From: Thereva unica
Taxonomy: Eukaryota > Arthropoda > Insecta > Diptera > Therevidae
Reading direction: 5' to 3'
Length of the DNA stretch: 64,000 bases
Assembly (NCBI GenBank): GCA_949987705.1
Contig: OX465283.1
Coordinates: 157,929,850-157,993,849, forward strand
Positions 11,358 through 22,705 of the stretch are shown here, piece after piece. The translations under genes and the position numbers were made by a program. The stretch's first letter is position 1. Each line of letters opens with the position of its first letter. Below the pieces are notes generated by a model, which had not been told where the DNA came from, did no database searches, and saw only the letters and a list, made by a program, of their open reading frames with translations.

Positions 11358-11804
11358 GTCAGCGAGCACAATTGCGAAATTAGGCCGCCATCTTGAAACG
11401 GCCATCTTGATTTTTTTTATAAAATGGTCAGATTGCATTGCGGCGCGAACATAATGTGCAAAATTTGAAGTTGATCGGTTATATGGAAGTGGGTCAAACT
11501 CGAGCAGCAAGATTTGTCTAAACACATACATACATGCATACATACGGATGAAGCTAATATAAAGGATATACAAATTGCTAAAACATGCTCGCAAAAATAC
11601 TGAATCTTCAGGTGAAAGTCCCATCCCAATCGGATTAGCCGTTTCCGAGATTAGCCCGAACAAACAGACAGACAGACATACAGACAGAAAAAAATTTTAA
11701 AAATGCGTGATTTTGTTTTAAAATCATGTAAATAACCATATAAAATTAAAAAAACACAATTATTTTGAAATCACAGACAGACACTCCAAATATATTTATA
11801 TAGA

Positions 11805-11935
11805 TTGTATTATAAACGTACGAAAAAAAAATCTTGCTACGGATCGTTTTTATTTAAAATGTACGTCAGACTATCGACATCGACTATCGTCCGACATTTT
11901 TTATTTTGTTTTCTTGCTTTGATTTTATACATATA
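11805..11935 (+). repeat. direct repeat R, right copy, abutting Helitron 5' end
   Basis: Second copy of the sequence at 9496-9655. Its first base directly follows the Helitron TC terminus (minus-strand sense), and it ends at the same ACATATA as the left copy. Confidence 0.8.
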
Positions 11936-13632
11936 AAAATAAAGCAGTTACTTAATTTAGAATAATTTATTTCTTGCACGCAGGGAATTTATTGCCAGGA
12001 CTGTGCCACTATGTAGTAGAATACATTTAAAAAAAATCGTGGTAAATCCGACAACAATCTCGAAGAAATTGAAGAAATAATTCTGTGAATATCTATCATC
12101 CATTGACATTTGTACTAAAAATAGACACGTCAGCATTTGGTTACATTTTTTCTTTTTGTTCATCGAATTGAACACAGTAATTAAAATTTTGGCGCATGCT
12201 GTGAAACGTGTTGATTAAATTTAGAAACTTTACGAAACGTGTTTAATTGTGCATGTGTGAACACCGATGGTTTCGTCAAATATCTCGCCCCATGTGAAAC
12301 AAGAGATGTGAAATTGTATGTGACAAGACGACAACAACACAAAGTACATTACAACAAAAACGCTTAGGCAGCCGAAATCGAGCGAGTATCGAACGAGTGT
12401 CGTTCGGTAGTATCTCGCACCGTGTGTGCGGTGACTTATTTTATATCGAAAATATTTAAATAAATAAGTTTTTGGCTGTTGTCGTCGATTGTTCGATGCG
12501 ACGACGACGACAACGACGACGAATTGTAATTAAATCGCTTCATTCTCGGCGGTCGTGCTCTGCCCGGATGTATGTTTGTACACCCGATTGGCTATATTTT
12601 CGAGCAGGCGTAGTAAAGTAAACAAACGAAATGTGACTGATCACGTTTTTGTATAAATTTTGAAGAAATGCTTTTTGAATGGAATTTTCCGAAAGTATCA
12701 CATGGGGGCTTATGGCAATCTTGAATTCGAAAAATTAAGTATTTTTGTGCTGTCTGAGATTTTTTTTTGTAAACCTGATTATCTCTCGGGCGAGCGACGA
12801 TGTGTTTGCATTTTTTATTTTTGCTATTGACGTCAAAACAAGCTCTCAAATTAAAAAGCTTCATTAAGTTTACCTGCAACAGGTTTTTCGAGTTGTTTTA
12901 ATTGAAATTATAAAAATAATTTTATATAAGTTAAAATTCGTATAGTTCAATTGGGTTACCTAAGGACCAAGGCAACATTGCATACACACTCGTACGTATA
13001 TTGACCATGGTCAGGTGATTTTTATGACGAGAATAAAATACGCAATTCCATATCGATGGAAGCTAGATGTAAACAATGTAATGGAAATTACTGGAGAATT
13101 AATAGGTTTTTAATAGAATTTCGAAGCATTGCCTCCTTGCACTTGGGAAAGGTTATACAAACACTTCCTTCTGCTTGTCGTCATACTTGTCGTCAAAAAT
13201 GTTCTGGTTATCGTAGCGTACCAATCTAATTTCAGATATTTCAGCTTGTAACGTGCGTTTGATCCACTCTTATGCAGATACCACGTGATATTCTCGTATA
13301 GCGTTACGAACGTGCTGCAACATTATTGTGGAGATATCACTATTTACTTGTACCTGGCCTGGAAACTTTTTAACATTATTACTACAGTTATTCCACAAAA
13401 ATAACCGGATCAGCTCGCACAGCCTGCAGCACAACTTTTTCCCCACAACCTTTAATCAAACAATCCGTACATAAATAAAAGATCTTCTTCAGTTTTTTTC
13501 AAAAAAATGCAGGCCACTCCAAGACTCCAGCTAACTTGTTTTTTTTTGCGATTTACCATTCAAAAATAGATATCACTCACTGATCTGTTTTTAGTATTCT
13601 GAAACAGTAAAAACAGATCAAGGAGTTCGCCC
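11936..13632. other. no recognisable gene; trinucleotide tract
   Basis: Nothing codes convincingly. 12340-12560 has more CpG than its surroundings and contains a GACGACGACGACAACGACGA tract (12498-12520); it resembles an insect 5' UTR or promoter, but no start codon with a supported exon follows. A perfect CRE-like TGACGTCA lies at 12830-12837. Confidence 0.35.
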
Positions 13633-13762
13633 ACGGTTCGCTTCCAGGAGTGTTCCGCACGAACTTTGTAGATGAAGGGATAAATGGGGATGATGAGAGG
13701 TACCATCGCACTTCTCCCTTCGTCTACAAAGCTCATGAGGAACGTTCCTTTTGAGCAAACCG
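13633..13762. repeat. foldback hairpin element
   Basis: Left arm CTTTGTAGATGAAGGGA and right arm TCCCTTCGTCTACAAAG pair over 17 bp with one mismatch. Outer words GTTCCGCACGAA / TCATGAGGAAC and GTTCGCTTCCAGG / GAGCAAAC extend the pairing imperfectly. No coding content. Confidence 0.6.
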
Positions 13763-13956
13763 TCTAAACAGGTCCTATTCCTATTGTAACTTGCTCTATA
13801 TTTGAATTCCAATAAACGACTTTGACAGAGTCCGAATAGATCCGTTGATTGTAATCAGTTCCGATACGTTCTTTTGACATTTCAATCTGCCCAGGATCCG
13901 TTTATTGTAATTGGTCGTAATATTTTAATCAGTACTGTAATTATATTTTTTCTAGA

Positions 13957-14084
13957 TCGCCATATTGGATTTAGAATGTTGTCACATGTGGCCGTTTGAT
14001 TCTGCTTGTCATACCTTTTCATTTGATACCCAAGTCGAAGAGTTTGTGAAAAAAAACATAATCCGCCACATTTTCCGCTGGATC
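13957..14084 (+). repeat. Helitron-type tandem unit fragment
   Basis: GCTTGTCATACCTTTTCATT and TGATACCCAAGTCG match the 121-bp unit of the Helitron at 11.0-11.4 kb. It is directly followed by a retroelement 3' end. Confidence 0.6.
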
Positions 14085-14089
14085 AAAGT

Positions 14090-14435
14090 CGCAGTAAATG
14101 AAGAGGGTGTCGGGAGAAAAAGATACAATCACGAATTATACCAAATATACAAAGAGTCTGACATAAACAAAAACATCAAGGTACCACGCCTACGCTGAAT
14201 AGGACATGTAATGAGAATGCCTGAAGAAGTGCCCCCAAAAATCCCGTTCCTTCAAACGCCAAAGGGAAGAAGGTCACAAGGAAGACCTAGGAAGATAGAA
14301 AGACGACATCGAAATAGAATTTCGCACAATTGGGATCACCAACTGGAAGACAGAGAAGGAGAACGTTGGAAGACAATTATTGAGGAGGCCAAGGCTCACA
14401 GAGAGCTGTAGCGCCAATGATGATGATGATGATGT
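14090..14435 (+). pseudogene. RTE-like non-LTR element, 5'-truncated 3' end
   Basis: The translation gives YNHELYQIYKES, then VPRLR, a stop, GHVMRMPEE, a GRRSQGRPRK block, and finally REGERWKTIIEEAKAHREL before a stop at about 14410: the usual C-terminus of RTE-like ORF2. A short simple repeat (ATGATGATGATGATGATG, about 14416-14433) follows the stop, as expected for elements ending in trinucleotide repeats rather than poly-A. One in-frame stop near 14198. Confidence 0.75.
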
Positions 14436-14860
14436 CTTATAAAAACATCAAAACTAACATTAGTAAGGAGATAAGGTCACATGCACATGAACATATTTAG
14501 CATTAGAGCCTCAGACCAAACAGCTTCAAAATGGTTTGAAGGTATTCAGAATGATTTTTGAGTGCTCCAATAGTAATTTCAAGGCAAGGGAAACATATTT
14601 TTCTTATAAAAACGAGGGATGTTGCGAACTGGGGCTCTAGGCCAAAATTAGAGTGATTTATCGCGGCAGGCGGAGTAAGATAAATATTCAATTCCTCAGC
14701 ACTCAAAAATCACTCTGAATACCTAAAAATTTATTGGAGCGATTTTGGTCTGGAGTTATTAAAATCGACAACAAAACTCGAATTTTAGGTATGTAGCAGT
14801 CACATAAAAAGTGTGCTGCTGCTTTATTCAAATACGATTAGGTTCTGATACAGCCTATAG

Positions 14861-15035
14861 GGCGTCCATTAGAGGACGATAGGTTTTGCTATCAGTTTAG
14901 CCACAATCACTACTATGATCGACTGAAAACCTACCGTCTAAAGCGATGACTGATGTAATTATCTGAATATTTTGATTTCCATCAATCATGACAGATGGAA
15001 TTGATTGACGCTTGCATGAACATGTAATGGGCGCC
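14861..15035 (+). mobile_element. 175-bp MITE, copy 1
   Basis: Ends GGCGTCCATTA and TAATGGGCGCC are inverted. An inverted second copy (50218-50355) shares GAAAACCTACCGT, AATATTTTGATTT, GGAATTGATTGA and GCTTGCATGAAC in reverse complement. Non-coding; the 145-aa minus-strand open frame crossing it (15334-14897) is not a gene. Target duplication not resolved. Confidence 0.7.
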
Positions 15036-15563
15036 TTAAGCCTGAATCTAATATGACTTACTGTGCAATAAGAAAACTTCACGAATTTGAGCTTACTTAC
15101 GGCATTTTGACGGATGATCCTAAATGAAAACGTAAAGTGACATGCAACAAGTGTAAAATGGATTCCGCAAAGTGCAGAATTGAATGATTTATTTAAATTT
15201 GGACCAAATATAAACAGCTTAGAAGTGCTCAGCAAAATTAAAGGATAAAATTTAATCGAAAAATTGCTTGGTGGACTGATGCCGCTTACGGATGCTAAGG
15301 TTATGTGCCTTTTTTTCGGGACTGTAGGTAACAAGGGACAATTTAACGAACATTCGACAAGTTTATTACCTCAATTAAGGGAGGAACCATTTGAATCCTT
15401 ATGTTCGTATTTTAGATTACGTACAGTTACGTTACAATATGTCATATTAGGCGCAGGCCTTAAATATAAATCCCTTTGTGCAGTCGCAGTTTCTATCATT
15501 GAGTGGAGTGTCAGACCGGAAGCTTTTGAAAATTTCTCAACGAAATCTACGGAACCAGTGAAT

Positions 15564-15900
15564 AGGCCCCCATCCACGGTCAAACAAATCGTCAAACCAA
15601 TTTTCGACAAACAGCGCACACATTTATGCTTTGACATTTTTGGCCATCAACGAGGAAAACTTTCTTCAAACATCCCGAGCGACATTTCATATAATCTACT
15701 GTAAACAAAGCGAACTTTACATGGCACACAGGCAAAACTCACACACACATTTAAGTTGTTTGAAGGAAATATTAAACCAGACGAATATTTTCTTCAAACA
15801 GCGGCCAACTTCGAAAACTTGTATTTTATACACGCACACTTGCAATTTTTTCGATGTTGGCCAGGAATTTGACGATTTGTTTGACCGTGGATGGGGGCCT
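15564..15900. repeat. 337-bp inverted-repeat element
   Basis: AGGCCCCCATCCACGGTCAA (from 15564) continues ACAAATCGTCAAA; its exact inverse closes the element at 15900. The arms then pair imperfectly toward the centre (GCGCACACATTTATG against ACGCACACTTGC). Overlapping ORFs on both strands arise from this symmetry and are not taken as genes. Confidence 0.65.
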
Positions 15901-17119
15901 AATGACAATGAAATATAACCAAAGCGGTACAACTACAAACATTGTATCTCAGGACACTTATATAACTTTGGATGTCATTCTACATAATAAACTTTGAATA
16001 GTATTGAATAATAAGTTAATAAAATTTTCATTACTTTCCGACAGCACCAGAAAGAAAAAATACATCTATAGATGGTGTACGTTATAATCAATTAAAAATG
16101 TAAATTTACAAACTTAATCATTTTAAGTTAAAGTCAGTTGCAAATTAAAATCTTACTTAGTAGGATTGGTTCTAAAGTGAGATCGTTATTAATTGTAATC
16201 ACTTAAAGCATATTCGAAATGAAAATGACTAGGAATAAGACTAAATTTTAGTGAATTCGATGGATAGGTTGCTTTCCACACATTTAAGGTGGAACGATCA
16301 AAAACAATCCTGAAAAAATTATAGCCATCATAAAGAAGTCTTACCTAGAAGCCTAGTATCATGGTTCTTCAATACGAAAAGCTGTCGTATACCTCTCTCA
16401 AGTGTAGAGTGAAGTGGAGTGGAAATTTCATTTTGTCATCTATTACGTTCTCGATTTTGTCATTTTATTTCATTGACATAAATAGCGTCACGGTGGATCA
16501 TCAAGAGTAAGGAACAAGTCACAAGTACCGTCTGATGGCGTGTGTGCGTGTCACTTCCCCAATATAACGAGTGATTTAGACCAGATGATGATCTAAGCCC
16601 TAAGGATAGAAGATCCAAATTCATAAAGTTGGATGAACCATTCCTGGAAAGTTTTATAAGCACTAGGCTAAATTTAATAAATAAATGAATGTGTATAAAA
16701 TATGGACGGATGTGTTATTAATTAAATACAGATATGAAAATAATTTGGAATGCTGTTTTCTAATGAATACCATAAATATTGGTTTCGATAAACGAGCGAA
16801 TTTTATATCTGAAGAAAATTATTAGCACTTTATTTCAATAAGTTTGCGTTTAGAACCTTATGCAGTGGGGCAAACCTAAAGTATAATGCCAGCCAGACTT
16901 CGCTACATGCAAACGACTCATAAAGACAACATCATTTTAGGAACTCGGTTCAATTTCATGGCAATGTTCAAGAGCATGCTTTTTTGACGAATAAATAAGT
17001 GCATTGCATAATAGGCGGTCATCCAAAAAACGAGCCCACATTTCTTTTGTAACGTTTTAAAATTTTTCAGCCGGTTTTTTTTATTGAAAGTATGATCCAT
17101 AACAATTATACAATATCAT
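15901..17119. other. no recognisable gene
   Basis: AT-rich. The last 200 bp (minus strand) may be the 3' flank of the transposase remnant that follows. No motif otherwise. Confidence 0.35.
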
Positions 17120-17345
17120 TCAAATGTCCACCCCGACTTTGTCTGCAAGCATCAATTCAATAATCGAAATTTCCAATGACTTTTCGACATGTTGCTGGAG
17201 TTATTTCAAGAATTGCAACTGGAATGTTGTGCTTTAAATCATTATTGTTTGTGTCTTGTTTGATAAACTTGACTTTTTAATAAACCTGACAAAAAAATTG
17301 AATGGTCTTAGATCACATGACCTTGAAGGATTGAAGATTGATTTA
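17120..17345 (-). pseudogene. mariner-like transposase C-terminal remnant
   Basis: Minus-strand frames give SRSCDLRPFNFF (compare RSPDLTPxDFFLWG), then NNDLKHNIPVAILEITPATC and RKVIGNFDYRIDACRQSRGG followed by HLNDIV. This is the end of the DDE transposase group that begins with a DUF4817-type N-terminus (Tc1/mariner-like). Frameshifts and stops make it inactive. Related remnants lie at 22.2-22.7 and 32.6-32.9 kb. Confidence 0.6.
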
Positions 17346-17689
17346 GTTGATTTATTTAGACTGAAAAAATCACGAATTTTGCGATGTTTATTTTTAAAAT
17401 AACGCGTATTTTCATAGTAATAAGTTTGAATAATGTAAACGTGTTGTTGCAATGTACAACTTGTCCATGATTATATTACCTTGTACCAAAACAACATTTT
17501 ATGACATTTGCTAAAACGTCACGTGTAAACATTATACAGTGCTGACATCTACGGGTCACATTTGGATCACCTTAACTTACTTGAATTAACTATAGTTAGT
17601 TATTGTAAACTGTTTTTGTTCAAAAACTCCGTGGTTAATAATGGTGTAGTTCTGCTCGGGGGCATGGTTAGCGATGGCTAAGAAGAAGA
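17346..17689. other. no recognisable feature
   Basis: AT-rich spacer between the transposase remnant and the I-like element 3' end. Confidence 0.3.
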
Positions 17690-18905
17690 AGAAAAACGGT
17701 TAGACAGTTGTTTTAAGTTAATGGCCATGATTAAATTATTCGCTGTGGCGTACTTTCTGCACAAGATAGTGGGCGAAGAAGGAATGAGCATAGGAAAAAG
17801 CGAACGAAAACTGAAAGTGACGTTGGCTTCGCTTTTTACATTGTCTGCTGTTTGCATCGGAGTATGGCGAAGGAGGGTGGCGGTCGTATCTCTCCAAGCC
17901 AGTTCGTCAGCAACACAATTTCCTTCTATATTTTGGTGACCGGGCACCCAAACGAGGAGGGTCTTAAACTGCTGAGCCATCTCGTTGAGAGATCTGCGAC
18001 ATTCAGGTATATTTCTAGAGCCGTTTGTGGAAGAGCGCAGGGCTCTCAGAGCCGCCTGACCATCTGAGAAGATGTAGACAGTCCGATTCCTGTTGCCTTG
18101 CTGGTTGATTAGTAGAACAGCTTCATGTATAGCTAGAACCTCCGCTTAGAATACACTACAGTGATCGGGTAGTCGGAAGGCTACTTCACTCCCAAACTCT
18201 GGCGAAAAGATTCCTCCTCCTACTTGACGAGCGAGTTTAGAGTCATCAGTAAAAAAGGTTGTGGCACCCTGAAAACTGTGTGGTATATTTCTTCATTCAC
18301 AACGTGAAGGGCTGTGGACTCCGTAGCTCCTCGTGAAGGCAATCTCGAGTATGCAGAAGTCTGTGCCCTCCCTTGAATCCGATCCAAAAACCAGATTCTT
18401 TTATTCTAAGGGCTGCGATGGAAGGATACACCTTCTTGCGGAGAGGACTAATTCTGATTTTATGGGGTTAAATTTGAGTCCGCGGGTGGCAGTCCAGCTT
18501 GAAAGGGTTTGTAACGCCTCCTCCACGAGATCACAGAAGACTAGAGAAAATTTCCTTTTTGTGATGATAAAAACGTCATCCGCGTACCCCAAGACCTCAG
18601 TCCCTCTGCCTCCATGCGTCGAAACAACTGGCTCATAGTTACGACCCATAAGAGTGGGGGGGACTGTCACCTAGTACTGAGCTCACCATCCTGCCAATAA
18701 GCATTTAGTGGATAAGAGGCACCAGCGAGGCCTAGATCCTCTGTTCTGTAATGGGTATTAATGGCGTCCGAAAGTATGTTGTTAAACGCTCCCTCTGTGT
18801 CAAGCAATGTCAAATGAGGAGCAGTATCAGTAAACTTGCCCTTTGTGTAGGTATGCTGTACGCCAGAGAGTTCCGATGTTAATTTGGAAGAAGGAACAGG
18901 AGAAA
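17690..18905 (-). pseudogene. I-like non-LTR element: RT plus RNase H fragment
   Basis: Down the minus strand: LTLLDTEGAFNNI (near 18800, RT block with catalytic Asp); an RT core open at 18670-18401 with LGYADDVFIITKRKF (YADD intact), then GLKFNPIKSELVLSARR; then an RNase H domain with FFTDDSKLARQVGGGIFSPE, FRLPDHCSVF, a stop, AEVLAIHEAVLL, VYIFSDGQAALRAL and LVWVPGHQNIEGNCVADELA (17980-17860). RNase H after RT on a non-LTR element points to the I/R1/Loa group. Broken by shifts and stops, no ORF1 or endonuclease here; the 3' end lies near 17690 with an AAG-rich tail. Confidence 0.8.
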
Positions 18906-19160
18906 TAATTTACAAGTGGGAAATGCTTGATGGAAAAGATTTTTTTTTTTATGTAAAAGACTAGAGTCTCAGGGAAGACCCTTTATACTGTCGACAATCT
19001 ATTTTCTTCATATAGAGTGCAATGTCGAACAGCAGCTCTAGTCGGGGAAGGAAGGAACTGCCACAACCTACCCGCGATATTTTTTCAGTCCACCTACTTC
19101 CAACCATTACTATTGCGACTTTTGACATCGGGGCATCGAGAAACAGCTCGCTGGAGTGTT

Positions 19161-19405
19161 ATGCCTCCTGAAACGAGTTGAATCTCATCAACCAACCGAT
19201 GACATGCGCTTTGGCGGAGCGGGGAAGGGCTAAGGAAGGCTATGACAAGAGGAATCAGGAATGTAAAGAGGGAAGAAGAAAGAAGGAAAGTTATGTAGGT
19301 GAGAAATTGGAAAAGGCGAAGGACCGTGGGGCTTGGCCGGGAATCGAACCCGGGACCTCTCGGATAGTAGCTAGACGCCTTACTCCCTAGGCTACCGAGG
19401 CCCCC
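19161..19405 (-). repeat. tRNA-derived SINE, copy 2
   Basis: Same unit as 527-778. The minus-strand head has a perfect B box GGTTCGATTCC and an acceptor-like pairing of GGGGCCT with AAGCCCC about 75 nt later, so the tRNA ancestry is clearer here than in copy 1. Indels separate the two copies (for example near 19320). No poly-A; target duplication not found. Confidence 0.85.
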
Positions 19406-19944
19406 TGATGAGGTGGTCACTGGAAACTGTTCTGAAAGCGGTAGATGACCTACCAAGCCAAGATGTAAAGTTACAGTGTCGATGGCTGCTTGGCAGTGGG
19501 AAGTTTTGCACTGCCGTTTAACGATCTCTTCTGGGCATCGGGCGCACCCAGTTGTATATTGCTCTATTCTGATATGTAGCCTCTGTCAGAATGGACCTTC
19601 ATCCTACCGTACTCATGGGATTTTATAAACCAATTAAGCTGGAGAGGACCGAAGTGGAATTTGGAAGCCCTACGGGGCACAACCAAGCCACGATTTTGCA
19701 CACTCTTTTCCATCAGACTGAAGGTAGGGCGGCGGTCAGGAGCTCGGGAAGCCCAGTTAGTCAGGTACATCAACGGTACGCTGTTTAACGCGACACTGGT
19801 CAAACGGCTACGTCTAAGTGACTATCCACTAGGCTGAACCTCAAGAGGGCCTCAAATTCACTATCTGATTGGCTCACTCTTTAGTAAATAAATTTTCTAA
19901 AAATGCACGCGAATTTTAAAACGTTCAACTACCATTTCTGCCAA
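19406..19944. other. unassigned, possibly retroelement-derived
   Basis: Moderate GC and open short frames on both strands resemble decayed element sequence, but no diagnostic motif could be read. Confidence 0.25.
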
Positions 19945-20110
19945 GAAGCCACCTGAGAAGCCAAGCGGTCCCTCAACTAAGTAATAACCATGTCCAATGC
20001 TGCTTGTCAAGCGCAATCCAAAGAGAACCGATCAAGTGAGTATGGTTACTGGCACCCTATATGGCCACCAAGATAATTGTCCCTAATTTATTCTCTTTAG
20101 TCTAAAAAAG
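19945..20110 (-). repeat. 5S rRNA-derived repeat, copy 1
   Basis: On the plus strand CCAAGCGGTCCCTCAACTAA, GTAATAAC, AATGCTGCTTG, GAGAACCGAT and GTATGGTTACTGGC follow in the order of a reverse-complemented insect 5S rRNA (positions about 110 down to 1). It is too diverged to be a working 5S gene. About 55 bp beyond the 5S 5' end (TGGCCACCAAGATAATTG) are shared with copy 3 at 52.3 kb, so a unit larger than 5S was propagated. Confidence 0.7.
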
Positions 20111-20304
20111 TGCGAGAGTAGTGTGTTTCGTTTGGACTATTCCGTTTGTGCCTCTAATGAGCATTTGGGAAACTACAATTTTTGCTTACTACTTACTCGG
20201 GTGCCATGCAGGCGTTTTAATGTTGTGCATGCCTGTTTCAGGCTAACAACGATCGAGTCTGAATTTTACTCGGGATGGGATATAAATTAAACCCTTAAAA
20301 GCCT

Positions 20305-20445
20305 GTTTACATCGCAAAACGCAAATTGGAGCTCTTTATCACCCAGAAATTTATATGTATTTCGCTCTGCCTGGAGTCCACGTTCGTGCAACAGAAAGAA
20401 AAGCATACAAATTTCTGTGCTGAAAAAGAGCTCTAATTTGGGTTC
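20305..20445 (+). repeat. palindromic element with GAGCTC arms, copy 1
   Basis: CAAATTGGAGCTCTTTATCA and GAAAAAGAGCTCTAATTTG are inverted arms, with inner pairing CAGAAATTTATATGTAT / ATACAAATTTCTG. A second copy (44786-44885) keeps the right arm and centre (TCCACGTTCGT, ACAGA) but lacks most of the left arm. Confidence 0.65.
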
Positions 20446-22247
20446 GGCCTTCAATGAAAATTGGGCTCAGTACTCGATTCCACCCCAAAAATAATGATAT
20501 GAGTAGAGACTCGGTGAATAGAATCGAAAGCCAAATACTCATATGAGTAAAAAATCGAGTATCGATTCCGTATCTCTAATATTTCAAATTTAAAAATAAA
20601 TTACAAATTCTTTCCTTAGTTATTTTAAGATAATCACAAGATGGAGAAGCATGAAACATAAGTGATATTCACGTGTGTTTTTCACGTTTATACAATAACG
20701 AAGAGCAGGTGGCTGTTCCGCTATAAGGTTTGCGTCAATTAAGTGAAATAATAATTATGATTCGTTAAATTGACGTCAAGTTGCTGTAATATCTGATTTT
20801 GAAAACAGCTAATTTTATTGAAAATCACTCCCCAACTTCATGAAACACAATTGCGATAGTAAAATGCTACATTTAGTTAAAATTGACGTGCTATCGTGCT
20901 CAGATGTTTTGAAAAGATCCCAAAACGTTCTAAGAGTTGTGAGTAATTGGGAGTCAGACTTAAGTGATGACGAGTTTTTTTGGCGTCTATTCTTGTACAG
21001 ACGCCGTTTGTTTTATATTCTAAAAATATCTGCTAAATCTTTCCTATTTTAAAATGCTGCCAAAGAAAATTCAGTGAGATAGAAGGAAGAGAAAGGAGAT
21101 TGTGTTCGTTAAATTTACATAGATAATAATTTAAAAACAAAAATACAGATTGTCATTTATTTATTTTGTTATATTTAAGGGAGACCGTTTACATTGGACT
21201 ACTTTTAGCCCAAAGGGATCAATTCTCTAGCTCAGATCAACTCAAATTGAGCAAATTGCCAAAGTGAAATTAAATACCCTATGTCTGTTTTGTTTGCGTG
21301 TTGTTGTTGAATTAATGCCAAATTGCACATTCATTGAGACACAAAAATTTGTGTACTTATAGAAACACGTGAATATTTCATGACAAAACATAATAAATTA
21401 AAAAGAATTTTTCTTTTCGAGAAATATTTAGCATTTTATTTACATTTGTTGCTCAATACTTTGTAACGGCTGCTCAAAAAAATATCTTCCTGATATTTGA
21501 CATTTATTGGTTAAGGTTATGTGTGGCGAACCGAAAGATACGATTTTTCAATTTGAGATGAAAACAAATTCTATGCAATTAAAAATATGCAAAACTTTAG
21601 ATAAGATATAAACAAAAACAAACATTCTATTTTCGGAACATTTCCCACATAGAAACAAGTTGAATTTTTGCGAGTGTTTTTTGAAAATTGTTGTTTATTC
21701 AGAATTTAGAATTTTCTACAAAACAAGTGATTTATGGTTTTATTTTTGAATTCATCGAATAATCAAATTGAATATGTATTATGAAGGAAAATATGCAGGT
21801 TGTTCGTGTCATTTGTGAGTGGTGTTTTCTGATGAGTTTATTTAAATTTAGAGACAAAATCATTTCAATAAAAGTGTACCCTTAAACGATTCAAATATGT
21901 CCGCCATTTTGTTTTGTTTTCAGTCGTGTGGTTTTCTGCATAACGTTTTGCTTAAGGTGTATTCGTTTGTACAAATACGTTTATTCAGTTTGAATTTCTT
22001 CAATAAGTTAGAAATGCCTGCCACACAAGCGTGAAATTTGTTGGCTATTTATACAGATTTAAATAAGTCTATTGGTAACAAATGATCACAGTACATTTTG
22101 TGTTATGTCAGAAAAAGCGCCCACTGTAAGCCTGATAAGTCAGTGGGCATTTTTTTAGCATATTTCACCTCAACTTAATCATACATCAATACTCCCGATT
22201 CTGAACTAGTTGGTCTACGTATATCAAAGACTTTTGTTGACAGAGTG
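20446..22247. other. no recognisable gene; one hairpin
   Basis: AT-rich. A 70-aa plus-strand frame (20840-21052) has no recognised domain. A hairpin GCCCACTG...CAGTGGGC followed by a T-run sits at 22119-22152; it is discussed under rejected items. Confidence 0.35.
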
Positions 22248-22705
22248 CAGGGTGCACCATCTAGACCTTCGGTATTTCAACGTTGATTAACTTTGACATG
22301 TTTTAGCCGATTTCGATAAATATACACGATTCTGAAACGTCATTTAGTACCATTTTAGCTATGAGTCAATACACCCCGGAAAGAACACGCTAAAATTGTA
22401 GCACTTTACATTGAAAACAAGCGTTCAATTGCGAAAACTGTGCGTGCTTATCGTAAAACACGTTGTATCGAAAAATTGTGATTTGGAGTGGTCTCCTAAT
22501 TCTCCGAATTTAACGGCAGCTAACTTTTTTCTTTGGGGTTATTTAAAACGTTAAGTTTATGCCAACAATACGAAGACCATTGACGAACTCAAAGCTAACA
22601 TACGAGCCGAAATAGCTGCTATAAACCCCGCAATGCCGAGTAAAAATAAAAAATAGCCTTACAACGGGCGAACACCGGCCGCTTGGGTTTTTAAGGGACA
22701 TATTT
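22248..22705 (+). mobile_element. mariner-like element, internally deleted
   Basis: It starts CAGGGTGCACCATCTAGACC, matching the inverted end of the copy finishing at 32880. After about 110 bp comes a transposase N-terminus, MSQYTPE, a 1-nt shift, then HAKIVALYIENKRSIAKTVR and AYRKTR (DUF4817-type helix-turn-helix). The middle is deleted. The C-terminus resumes with WSPNSPNLTAANFFLWGYLK and TIDELKANIRAEIAAINPAM. The right terminal repeat is not clear. A non-autonomous deletion derivative of a Tc1/mariner-related element. Confidence 0.7.

Larger units (their letters stand above)
9656..11804 (-). mobile_element. Helitron, 2149 bp, decayed autonomous type
   Basis: Read on the minus strand, the 5' end is TCTATATAAATATATTTGG at 11804 (canonical TC start). 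The 3' end is a hairpin, GCGTTGCAACGC, about 15 nt before a terminal GCTAG at 9656, followed by host T: the CTRR-T ending of Helitrons. Insertion is between A and T, with no short target duplication. The 5' portion contains tandem 121-bp units (11040-11357) and an ACAGACAGACAGACATACAG tract. A broken Pif1-like helicase gene fills the 3' half. No Rep domain was identified, so it is incomplete. Confidence 0.8.

Noticed and set aside
12340..12560. CpG-richer stretch with GAC trinucleotides, possible promoter or 5' UTR
   Set aside because: No start codon with supported splice site or downstream exon, so it is only noted in the gap entry.
14897..15704. Two long overlapping ORFs (145 aa minus, 146 aa plus)
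   Set aside because: They cross the ends of a MITE and a 337-bp inverted repeat, have no motif, and overlap on opposite strands.
20840..21052. 70-aa ORF with SDDEFFWRLF-type wording, considered as a Harbinger-like N-terminus
   Set aside because: A single weak resemblance, no transposase further on and no inverted ends.
22119..22154. Hairpin GCCCACTG...CAGTGGGC followed by seven T, resembling a rho-independent terminator
   Set aside because: The context is eukaryotic with no adjacent Pol III or bacterial-type gene. A single short hairpin next to a T-run is expected by chance in AT-rich DNA, and no second copy was seen.
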